From an uncultured Peptococcaceae bacterium (GTDB lineage Bacteria > Bacillota > Peptococcia > Peptococcales > Peptococcaceae): a stretch of 9,281 bases of DNA. Under the pieces are notes generated by a model. It had not been told where the DNA came from and ran no database searches. It worked only from the letters and a program-made list of their open reading frames with translations. The position numbers were made by a program, and so were the translations under genes. Where the stretch lies: positions 1 to 9,281 of the forward strand of contig CAUDRX010000084.1 of NCBI GenBank assembly GCA_958451915.1, in the 5' to 3' direction. Shown here in pieces: positions 1 to 4,912 of the stretch (its first letter is position 1; the number at the start of each line of letters is the position of its first letter).

Positions 1-55
1 GGAGAGCACCTGCCTTGCAAGCAGGGGGTCAAGAGTTCGAATCTCTTTATCTCCA
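1..55 (+). tRNA. tRNA-Ala (anticodon TGC), 5' end cut by window edge
   Basis: The anticodon stem CCTGC/GCAGG (9-13 with 21-25) closes a 7-nt loop CTTGCAA whose positions 16-18 are TGC, giving Ala. The T-arm AAGAG-TTCGAAT-CTCTT (31-47) is perfect, followed by a 7-nt acceptor 3' strand TATCTCC and discriminator A55. CCA is not encoded. The D-arm 3' half is present (GGAGAGC), but the acceptor 5' strand and D-arm start lie before base 1. A tyrosine integrase begins 93 bp downstream, so this tRNA is the probable attachment gene. Confidence 0.93.
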
Positions 56-60
56 CTATC
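31..60 (+). other. Probable attachment site core (attL side) in the tRNA-Ala 3' end
   Basis: Tyrosine integrases commonly use the T-arm and acceptor 3' part of a tRNA gene as attB, and an intact integrase starts just after this one. The exact core cannot be defined because the other prophage end, with its repeat of this sequence, is outside the window. The limits given are an inference. Confidence 0.4.
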
Positions 61-63
61 CAC

Positions 64-91
64 GAGAAAAAGCGCCGCACAGCTTTTTCTC
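64..91 (+). terminator. Hairpin after tRNA-Ala, probable tRNA transcript terminator
   Basis: A perfect 10-bp inverted repeat, GAGAAAAAGC (64-73) with GCTTTTTCTC (82-91), has an 8-nt loop. The right arm contains TTTTT, so the A/T parts can act as A-tract and U-tract around a short GC core. It could work in either direction. The stem is AU-rich, so its termination strength is uncertain. Confidence 0.5.
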
Positions 92-102
92 CAAAACCCA
101 AG

Positions 103-147
103 CCACCTTCTTAGAAGATGCAAAATCTCTAGGAAGGTGGTCTTTTT
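103..147 (+). promoter_or_regulatory. Hairpin plus T-run that contains the integrase ribosome binding site
   Basis: Bases 103-115 pair with 128-140 in a 13-bp stem (one G-U pair) with a 12-nt loop, followed by TCTTTTT at 141-147 and then the integrase ATG at 148. This is intrinsic-terminator architecture. The 3' arm carries GGAAGGTGG (132-140), the only credible Shine-Dalgarno sequence for the integrase, 7 nt before the start. Transcripts entering from the tRNA side should therefore terminate here or carry a masked SD. That regulatory effect is inferred; the pairing is visible. Confidence 0.65.
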
Positions 148-1101
148 ATGCGCATTAAAATCGCCAAGAAGAACCTGTCGCTTATCGAAGTGTGGGATAT
201 GTACATCACCGAAAAGAAACTAGAAGGCTACTCTGACGACACCATTAAAGGAAAAGAAGATCATTTCAAGCAGCTTCTTAAATACATCCCTGACGGACTC
301 ATGGCAGCAGAGATGGACTACAGCTACATCGAAGATTTTATTGCCGATAAAAAATTAAAAGCAAAACCTGTCTCCATCAACAGTTATCTTCGCGTGTATC
401 GCGCTTTCTTCAACTGGGCGCATAATAAAGGATACACACCACAACTTGAGTTCACTCTTCTCATTGAACAAGAATGCGTCAACAAGACGTATTCCGACGA
501 CGAGATCGCAATCATTTTACAGAAGCCAGATTTGCGCACCTGTAATTTCCCAACTTATCGAGACTGGGTAATGATCAATTTCTTTTTAGCGACCGGATGC
601 AGGCGTGGCACGCTGGCAGATATTAAAATTAAAGACATCAACTTCGACGACAACACGATTGAGATTAACCGCACGAAAACACATAAAGCACAGCTCCTGC
701 CTATTCCTTCCTCATTGAAATCAATTCTCGTTGAGTACATGGGCATACGCGGTGGAAAGCCCTCAGATGCTCTATTTTGCGGTGAAACAGGCGACCCAAT
801 GGAAAAGCATTCTATTACCTCTGCCATAGCGAAATACAACAAGAGACGCGGTGTAGAGACGACTTCGGTTCATTCGTTGCGCCACACATTCTCAAAGACC
901 GCGATCATGAAGTGCAATATGAATGTGGCACGTTTACAAAAGCAGCTTGGGCACGCCAGCTTGAACACAACGCAACAGTACGTGAATCTTTTTGACAAAG
1001 ACCTGCTGGTGAATAATGACGATTTCAATCCGCTGAACTACTATAAGAAAGAAAAAGAAAAGACTCGTATTACGATGAAACCGAAACCTTCGAGGAAATA
1101 A
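148..1101 (+). CDS. int: Tyrosine recombinase (phage integrase)
   Basis: Cuts and rejoins DNA between phage attP and the host attachment site through a phosphotyrosine intermediate. The 317-aa protein has usual integrase length. An N-terminal SAM-like core-binding domain covers about residues 8-95 (LIEVWDMYITEKKLEGYS, then INSYLRVYRAFFNWAHNKGY). The catalytic domain follows: box I arginine in FLATGCRRGTLADIK (R152/R153), a beta-hairpin lysine near 177-180 (TKTHK), HSLRH (H242, R245), LGH (H269) and nucleophile Y278 in TTQQYVNLF. All key residues are present, so it should be active. The start at 148 is supported by GGAAGGTGG 7 nt upstream. The basic C-terminus ends in KPKPSRK. It lies next to tRNA-Ala and converges on, overlapping by 32 bp, a small minus-strand gene. 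The upstream hairpin suggests tight expression control. Confidence 0.95.
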   Translation: MRIKIAKKNLSLIEVWDMYITEKKLEGYSDDTIKGKEDHFKQLLKYIPDGLMAAEMDYSYIEDFIADKKLKAKPVSINSYLRVYRAFFNWAHNKGYTPQLEFTLLIEQECVNKTYSDDEIAIILQKPDLRTCNFPTYRDWVMINFFLATGCRRGTLADIKIKDINFDDNTIEINRTKTHKAQLLPIPSSLKSILVEYMGIRGGKPSDALFCGETGDPMEKHSITSAIAKYNKRRGVETTSVHSLRHTFSKTAIMKCNMNVARLQKQLGHASLNTTQQYVNLFDKDLLVNNDDFNPLNYYKKEKEKTRITMKPKPSRK

Positions 1102-1375
1102 ACGCCTCGTCCTTCATAAACATCTCAATCTCTTTTTCCCCCGTATTGTTATAAAAGATCATGCGGCATTTTTGTAGGTTCTCATAATAATACGCGACCA
1201 AACAGAACCTTTCATTGTAATAAACATAATTCGGATCGATCGTTACCATGTAGCGTTCGACCTTCATACGTGGTGGATTTTCCTGTAACGTAGCGGTTGC
1301 CAGCTTTTCGAACTTGTGGATCGTGCGTTCATGGAGACTGCGCGAAGATTTCATGTAGCCTAAAAATTTAAACAT
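1070..1375 (-). CDS. Hypothetical protein, 101 aa, overlapping the integrase 3' end
   Basis: No family recognised. The protein is compact and soluble, with a basic N-terminal half (MKSSRSLHERTIHKFEKL) and an aromatic, beta-rich second half (VERYMVTIDPNYVYYNERF, then CLVAYYYENLQKCRMIFYN). There is no signal peptide or TM segment. Start ATG 1375 follows GAAAGGA (1386-1392, minus sense) with a 10-nt spacer. Its last 32 bp lie antisense to the integrase end, and it diverges from the cargo operon starting at 1425. It fills an otherwise empty 320-bp gap and its composition looks coding, but overlap and lack of homology keep this moderate. A regulatory role for the integrase is possible but not shown. 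Confidence 0.6.
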   Translation of the reverse strand: MFKFLGYMKSSRSLHERTIHKFEKLATATLQENPPRMKVERYMVTIDPNYVYYNERFCLVAYYYENLQKCRMIFYNNTGEKEIEMFMKDEAFISSKVSVSS

Positions 1376-1403
1376 TTCAACATCGTCCTTTCTATGATAT
1401 AAT
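1375..1403 (+). promoter_or_regulatory. SigA-like promoter for the zinc-ribbon operon
   Basis: A perfect -10 box TATAAT lies at 1398-1403, with a weak -35 (TTTCAA at 1375-1380, 17-bp spacer; TTCAAC at a 16-bp spacer is an alternative). It fires toward the ATG at 1425 and overlaps the start region of the divergent gene at 1375. The short 49-bp intergenic space must also carry that gene's promoter, so the two could be co-regulated. Confidence 0.6.
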
Positions 1404-1424
1404 TCACGGTATAGGGGGCGTATT

Positions 1425-1523
1425 ATGAAAGGTAAAACAACAATTGGTTTCTTGCCAGTATTGCTTATTATTGCGCTTATTTTAGTGCTTATCGTAAAGA
1501 ATGGAGAGACACTATGGCTTTAA
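1425..1523 (+). CDS. Small single-pass membrane peptide, 32 aa
   Basis: The ORF is ATG 1425 to TAA 1521-1523. AGGGGG (1413-1418) sits 6 nt before the ATG and a TATAAT box lies 22 bp upstream. The product starts MKGKTTIGFLPVLL, then an uninterrupted run of I/L/V/A residues to about residue 24, then KNGETLWL. That makes one TM helix (about residues 7-24) with a short positive N-terminus. Its stop lies inside the next gene: the ATG of the 87-aa zinc-ribbon protein is at 1514, a 10-nt overlap in another frame, which suggests translational coupling. No family recognised. It could be a real small membrane protein partnering the downstream TM proteins, or a leader ORF whose main task is coupling. 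Confidence 0.6.
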   Translation: MKGKTTIGFLPVLLIIALILVLIVKNGETLWL

Positions 1524-1777
1524 TTCAATGTCCTGAATGCGGCAACACAGTGAGCGATAAAGCCGCAAAATGTCCTAGCTGCGGTATGCCAGTTGATAAA
1601 ATGGGAACCGCGAAACCTGTTTATGATTATTCTCAGATGACGATGGATGAAGCGCTCGGTACTAACAAGAAAGCATGGACGCCAACTTTCGGCGGTATTG
1701 TTGGTGCCATCGTATTGGGCAATCTTGCGTTTTATTTCTTGCAAGGATTGCTCGATTACATCTTCCTCAGTCTTTAA
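1514..1777 (+). CDS. Zinc-ribbon membrane protein, 87 aa
   Basis: N-terminal double-CxxC zinc ribbon (CPECG at C6/C9 and CPSCG at C20/C23), a short linker, and one C-terminal TM segment (about residues 58-80). The zinc ribbon should face the cytoplasm with a tail-type membrane anchor. GGAGAG at 1503-1508 is the SD. The N-terminus matches the next gene's product closely in protein (MALIxCPECG) and in DNA, so the pair looks like a duplication of the ribbon module. Such ribbon-TM proteins are common near phage integrases in Firmicutes, but their function is unknown. Superinfection exclusion or envelope stress sensing are guesses. Confidence 0.85.
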   Translation: MALIQCPECGNTVSDKAAKCPSCGMPVDKMGTAKPVYDYSQMTMDEALGTNKKAWTPTFGGIVGAIVLGNLAFYFLQGLLDYIFLSL

Positions 1778-1789
1778 GGGGTGATCTAA

Positions 1790-2776
1790 ATGGCACTTAT
1801 TAAATGTCCAGAGTGCGGCAAGCAGATCAGCAACATGGCAGACGAATGCCCTCATTGCGGATATCCTTTAAACAATACGAAGGAAGAAGTTATTAGCAGT
1901 GAGTTAAAGATCGAGGAACCGAAGAATGAGGAACCTGAAACAGCAGAGCAGCCAAAACCGGTAAAACCGGAATCTAAAACCGGAAAACCGGAAAATGAAA
2001 ACAGTGTTTCCAAACATCAATCAACTAAGCGCGATAAACCTTCTAAAGACCTTCCAAAAGTCATTGGGGGAATCATAGGCGCGGCCATCGTGTGTATTTT
2101 GTTATGCGTATTTTGGCCTTCTGGCGGCGCGAAAACATTTGATTCTGCTCATGAAATGCGCGAATCTTTGCAGGGTGTTTATACGGAAGAATCTTTGGGC
2201 GTAACCCAATTTGAAATCGATGGGATTAGATATCGATTGATTAAAATGTCGGATGATAATCCAGAAAGCCTGCCATATAATTTGGAGATTGAAATGCACC
2301 CAGAAGAAGGAACCTTCGATGTGTACTATGATTCTAAATTTATTGAAGACAATCATTTAACAACCTATAAAGTGTTGAGGAACGGGGATATCGAAGATAC
2401 TGAAAGCGGCTCTGTTTATAAAGCAGGGTCAGAGCGCTTTACTGGTGAAGAAACAGAATATCCCGATGGCACAGAAATATATGGACGGGTTTTAGAGATC
2501 AAATACGAGAGTGCCAGCGCAGACAGCGATGCGGGTACTTTTAATCCAAAAGGATCAATCGTTAACAACGGCAAAGAAACATATACGGACATCGTTGTCG
2601 AAGTTATTTCGTCTGACGAAGATGGGTATGAAGTAGGAAGCGAACAAGCTAAAATTGTAAAAGCTGGCGATGAACTGGCTCCTGGTGAATCTGTTAATTA
2701 CGACATAACATGTGATCTTGAAGAATCGACAGATTCATATAGAATAGAAATTACTAAAGCTGAAAGAGTCGAGTAA
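1790..2776 (+). CDS. Zinc-ribbon / TM / FxLYD-like protein, 328 aa
   Basis: Domains in order: zinc ribbon (C6, C9, C20, C23); a charged, Pro/Glu/Lys-rich linker (about 30-90); one TM segment (91-109); an unrecognised middle domain (about 116-220) with aromatic beta-strand patterns such as FEIDGIRYRLIKM; and a C-terminal FxLYD-like beta domain (about 250-328, GSIVNNGKETYTDIVVEV, then LAPGESVNYDITCDL). The expected topology is ribbon inside, C-terminus outside. SD AAGGGGTGA lies 5 nt before ATG 1790, and the gene starts 12 bp after the preceding stop, so they share an operon. Part of the linker is encoded by four AAAACCGG repeats (1954-1991). It is probably a surface-exposed lysogenic-conversion protein, an inference from topology and position. 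Confidence 0.85.
   Translation: MALIKCPECGKQISNMADECPHCGYPLNNTKEEVISSELKIEEPKNEEPETAEQPKPVKPESKTGKPENENSVSKHQSTKRDKPSKDLPKVIGGIIGAAIVCILLCVFWPSGGAKTFDSAHEMRESLQGVYTEESLGVTQFEIDGIRYRLIKMSDDNPESLPYNLEIEMHPEEGTFDVYYDSKFIEDNHLTTYKVLRNGDIEDTESGSVYKAGSERFTGEETEYPDGTEIYGRVLEIKYESASADSDAGTFNPKGSIVNNGKETYTDIVVEVISSDEDGYEVGSEQAKIVKAGDELAPGESVNYDITCDLEESTDSYRIEITKAERVE
1954..1991 (+). repeat. Four copies of AAAACCGG in the linker of the 328-aa gene
   Basis: Copies begin at 1954, 1963, 1976 and 1984; the last two are exactly tandem. They encode part of a K/P/E-rich linker. A copy-number change by one 8-bp unit would shift the frame before the TM segment. Confidence 0.7.
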
Positions 2777-2805
2777 AGAGGTAAAGATATAATCATTACA
2801 ATATT

Positions 2806-2833
2806 GCCGCCTTCGGGCGGCTTTTTTGTTTTT
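2806..2833 (+). terminator. Intrinsic terminator of the zinc-ribbon operon
   Basis: Stem GCCGCC (2806-2811) with GGCGGC (2816-2821), stable TTCG tetraloop, then TTTTTTGTTTTT. It starts 29 bp after the stop of the 328-aa gene and separates it from the next promoter. Confidence 0.92.
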
Positions 2834-2873
2834 GCACGAAACCATTGTAAAACCAACTATTCTGTGCATTATT

Positions 2874-2909
2874 AAAAATCAAAACGCTGTATTGAAAAAT
2901 CGAAACGCT
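2874..2909 (+). repeat. Two 15-bp direct repeats, candidate operators
   Basis: AAAAATCAAAACGCT (2874-2888) and AAAAATCGAAACGCT (2895-2909) match at 14 of 15 positions and are spaced 21 bp start to start, two helical turns. The second copy runs from the -35 box into the spacer of the promoter at 2892-2920; the first lies just upstream. This is the layout of paired operator sites on one DNA face. The HTH gene directly downstream is the natural candidate binder. Confidence 0.65.
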
Positions 2910-2920
2910 TCTGCTACAAT
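2892..2920 (+). promoter_or_regulatory. SigA-like promoter for the HTH operon
   Basis: TTGAAA (2892-2897), 17-bp spacer, TACAAT (2915-2920): one mismatch from consensus in each box. It drives the three-gene operon starting at 2939. The 15-bp direct repeat overlaps it, so repression by a protein bound there would be direct. Confidence 0.82.
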
Positions 2921-2938
2921 ATAAGTGAGGTGAAGACT

Positions 2939-3454
2939 ATGGAAATCAAGTATGATCACACTAAACTTAGAAATCGCATCCGTGAAAAATACGGTTCTTT
3001 TGCTAAATATGCAGAAGCGTTTGGAACAACTAAAGCAACGCTCTCCTTGAAACTGAATAACAAAGCTAATTTTACGTTACCAGAAATCGAAACGTCGTTG
3101 CGATTACTCAATATCCCGCGCAATGAGATTTATGACTACTACCTTACGCCAGACGCATCTGAGAAAGAATTTGATTATAGTCAAATAGAAGGACTCACAG
3201 AGATCAAAGAAACCTTGGATGCGCAAATGGAATGGGCCGCAAAAGAAAATCCTGATGGCGACGCTCCTAATCCAATCCCTTTGGTATGGAAATATCCGCA
3301 GGCAATGGCGTACTATGCGCTCGAAACTAAAGCGGAAGACTATGGCGATGAATTGGCAGCACATTATTTAAAACGCTTTCAGGAAGACCCCACTCAGTGG
3401 GAAGCCATCATGAAACAATACGAAGAAGAAAGTGAAGGGGGATGTAAACCATGA
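2939..3454 (+). CDS. DUF739-type phage HTH regulator with C-terminal extension, 171 aa
   Basis: Residues 5-70 form a Cro/CI-like helix-turn-helix of the DUF739 phage family: FAKYAEAFG (helix 2), TKATLSLKLNNK (recognition helix) and LPEIETSLRLLNIP. Family members are usually only about 70-80 aa. Here an acidic extension of about 100 residues follows, with no domain I recognise. The likely role is binding the direct repeats in its own promoter to autoregulate the operon. The start is ATG 2939, with GAGGTGA (2927-2933) 5 nt upstream; a GTG at 2930 in frame lies inside this SD and would add three residues. The gene overlaps the next by ATGA at 3451-3454, so translation is coupled. The function of the extension, such as effector or partner binding, is open. 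Confidence 0.82.
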   Translation: MEIKYDHTKLRNRIREKYGSFAKYAEAFGTTKATLSLKLNNKANFTLPEIETSLRLLNIPRNEIYDYYLTPDASEKEFDYSQIEGLTEIKETLDAQMEWAAKENPDGDAPNPIPLVWKYPQAMAYYALETKAEDYGDELAAHYLKRFQEDPTQWEAIMKQYEEESEGGCKP

Positions 3455-3765
3455 CTGGACTTAAATGGAGTGATCTCAGCGAAGCAAAACGAGGGCTATA
3501 TTCAGCGACGGCTCTTGTGCTGGCGATTGATGACGGGCAGGTTCTCGAAGCGGCAAATGAACCAAACGGCGGTCTTAAAGTCATCATTGGATTTTCTGTT
3601 CCTCGTATTGCCGTAGAAGGCCGTCTCTTCAAACGACATGGCGATCGGTTCTCTCTGGACACGCAGCTTGTCAATAAAACGTTAGACGCCAAATTGCCGC
3701 TTTATGCCGAGATCGATGACGACGCTGTTATCTTAGACGGCGAAGGGTTTGAATGGCCATGGTAA
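3451..3765 (+). CDS. Hypothetical protein, 104 aa, middle gene of the HTH operon
   Basis: No family recognised. A small soluble protein with a probable mixed alpha/beta fold: an amphipathic start (LKWSDLSEAKRGLYSATALV), hydrophobic strands (KVIIGFSVPRIAVEG) and an acidic end (YAEIDDDAVILDGEGFEWPW). No TM or signal peptide. GGGGGA 8 nt before ATG 3451 serves as SD. It overlaps the stop of the HTH gene (ATGA), and its own last 13 bp overlap the start of the next gene, so three genes are tightly coupled. This stacking suggests the three proteins act together. Confidence 0.83.
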   Translation: MTGLKWSDLSEAKRGLYSATALVLAIDDGQVLEAANEPNGGLKVIIGFSVPRIAVEGRLFKRHGDRFSLDTQLVNKTLDAKLPLYAEIDDDAVILDGEGFEWPW

Positions 3766-4781
3766 TGCTGAAAGACTACTGCGAACAAAACGATGTGACA
3801 AGCCTACTAGACGAATGGGATCACGAAAAGAATGCGCCGCTGACGCCAGAAACGGTCTCTTTTAGTTCGAACAAAAAAGTATGGTGGAAGTGTCACAAAG
3901 GTCACGAATGGCAAACCACGATACATAATAGGACGAGAAGGAAGAGTGGATGTCCTTACTGCGCCAACAAGAAATTGCTCACAGGATTTAATGATCTTGC
4001 TACTCTGTATCCTGACATAGTGTCAGAATGGCACCCTAGTCTTAATGGCGATTTAAAACCAACTGATGTTCTTCCTGGTATTGCCAAAAAGGTTTGGTGG
4101 ATTTGCCCCAAGGGACATGCTTATCAGGCTTCCCCTAATAGCAGAACAACAAATAATTCTGGGTGTCCATATTGCGCTAGCACGAAGGTATTACCAGGTT
4201 TCAATGATCTGGCGACAAAATATCCGGAACTCGCCAAGCAATGGCACCCAACTTTAAATGGTGATCTTACGCCAGATATGGTGATGCCGGGCAGTAATAA
4301 GAAGGCTTGGTGGCGTTGTTCTGAGGGCCATGTATGGAGTGCGATCATCAAAAACAGGACACTTAAAGGATATGGCTGTCCAGTTTGCGCCAATAATGCA
4401 AAGAAAGGTAAACACGTAGAATCCGTTCAAGAAATCCTTGAGTCATTCGACAAGATAGAAACGCCAGTCACCGTCTGTCTTTTTCGTATTGGGGAAGAGC
4501 CATTGCTTGTTTCGATCGACAATACGAGGGAAGAAATGGAGGAGCTGGTGGGCGGAGATATAGAGATCATCAAGCCGTGGAGCCATCACTTCTATATCGT
4601 CTTGAATAGATATCGCAAAGACGACAATCTGCCGCTCAATCGAACCGTTTACGAGTTTTCAGGTGAAAAGATCGCGGAGCTTCACGGCGACTTCATTGTG
4701 ACATCTAGGCCACCTGTTCAACGGGGTTTTGTTTCGGTCACGGAAGAGATGGTTCAGTCATTCAAAAATTACATCAGATAA
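3753..4781 (+). CDS. Triple zinc-ribbon (PF14311/DUF4379-like) protein fused to a DUF3846-like domain, 342 aa
   Basis: Three treble-clef/zinc-ribbon units repeat at an exact 71-residue period: C47-H51-C67-C70, C118-H122-C138-C141 and C189-H193-C209-C212. Each begins KKxWWxCxxGH and ends GCPxC; linkers carry GFNDLAT and EWHP/QWHP. This is the pattern of the probable zinc-ribbon domain PF14311. Residues about 236-342 resemble DUF3846: LVGGDIEIIKPW, LPLNRTVY and GDFIVTSRP, then a final helix. Both domains are known from phages and mobile elements and have no firm function; nucleic-acid binding by the ribbons is likely. SD GAAGGG (3742-3747) supports ATG 3753, with in-frame ATG 3759 as an alternative. 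It is the last gene of the operon, before a hairpin shared with the opposing lysis operon. Confidence 0.87.
   Translation: MAMVMLKDYCEQNDVTSLLDEWDHEKNAPLTPETVSFSSNKKVWWKCHKGHEWQTTIHNRTRRKSGCPYCANKKLLTGFNDLATLYPDIVSEWHPSLNGDLKPTDVLPGIAKKVWWICPKGHAYQASPNSRTTNNSGCPYCASTKVLPGFNDLATKYPELAKQWHPTLNGDLTPDMVMPGSNKKAWWRCSEGHVWSAIIKNRTLKGYGCPVCANNAKKGKHVESVQEILESFDKIETPVTVCLFRIGEEPLLVSIDNTREEMEELVGGDIEIIKPWSHHFYIVLNRYRKDDNLPLNRTVYEFSGEKIAELHGDFIVTSRPPVQRGFVSVTEEMVQSFKNYIR
3873..4394 (+). repeat. Tandem 213-bp repeat units coding the zinc ribbons
   Basis: Units start at 3873, 4086 and 4299 (the last partial), matching the 71-aa protein period. DNA similarity is still visible, for example GGATTTAATGATCTTGC against GGTTTCAATGATCTGGC, so the array grew by tandem duplication and has diverged. 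Confidence 0.75.
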
Positions 4782-4785
4782 AACA

Positions 4786-4817
4786 AAAAGCGGGCCGCTG
4801 CGTTGTGCAGCGGCCCG
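4786..4817 (-). terminator. Terminator between the cargo operon and the lysis operon
   Basis: An 11-bp GC-rich stem, CGGGCCGCTGC (4791-4801) with GCAGCGGCCCG (4807-4817), and a 5-nt loop. Read on the minus strand it is followed by CTTTTTGTTTT, a proper U-tract, so it ends the lysis operon. On the plus strand the tail is only TCCGTTT, so it is a weaker terminator for the cargo operon, whose last stop lies 10 bp before the stem. Confidence 0.88.
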
Positions 4818-4822
4818 TCCGT

Positions 4823-4912
4823 TTATGTCACGTCTTTCAATTTATCTTCGACACTTTTATAATCTTGCATCGCGGCATCGACGAGATCGCCAATACCGTT
4901 GCTTACTTTTTT
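4823..4912 (-). other. Slippery heptamer and 27-codon -1-frame extension of the amidase
   Basis: The amidase ends GCA AAA AAG TAA. Bases 4912-4906 (minus sense) are A AAA AAG, the most slip-prone -1 heptamer known in bacteria, in the correct phase and directly followed by the stop. The -1 frame then stays open for 27 codons to TAA 4825-4823 (VSNGIGDLVDAAMQDYKSVE, then DKLKDVT), 5 bp before the terminator stem. The stretch has no credible SD or start of its own. The product would be 260 aa. Alternatives are an extra A from transcript slippage, or a one-base loss from an original A7 run. A GAGGAAGG sequence lies about 20 nt upstream of the heptamer. Confidence 0.5.

Noticed and set aside
1520..1855. 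111-aa minus-strand ORF across the two zinc-ribbon genes
   Set aside because: Antisense shadow: it owes its open frame to the duplicated ribbon sequence and has no SD.
2930..2938. GTG 2930 as the start of the HTH gene
   Set aside because: It lies within the SD of ATG 2939 and has no SD of its own.
4066..4257. 63-aa plus-strand ORF inside the triple zinc-ribbon gene
   Set aside because: It is a frame shadow of a clearly conserved repeat protein and has no SD.
3873..4394. CRISPR-like regular repeats
   Set aside because: The 213-bp units are coding repeats of a zinc-ribbon protein, without short conserved repeats or unique spacers. No CRISPR array is visible in the window.
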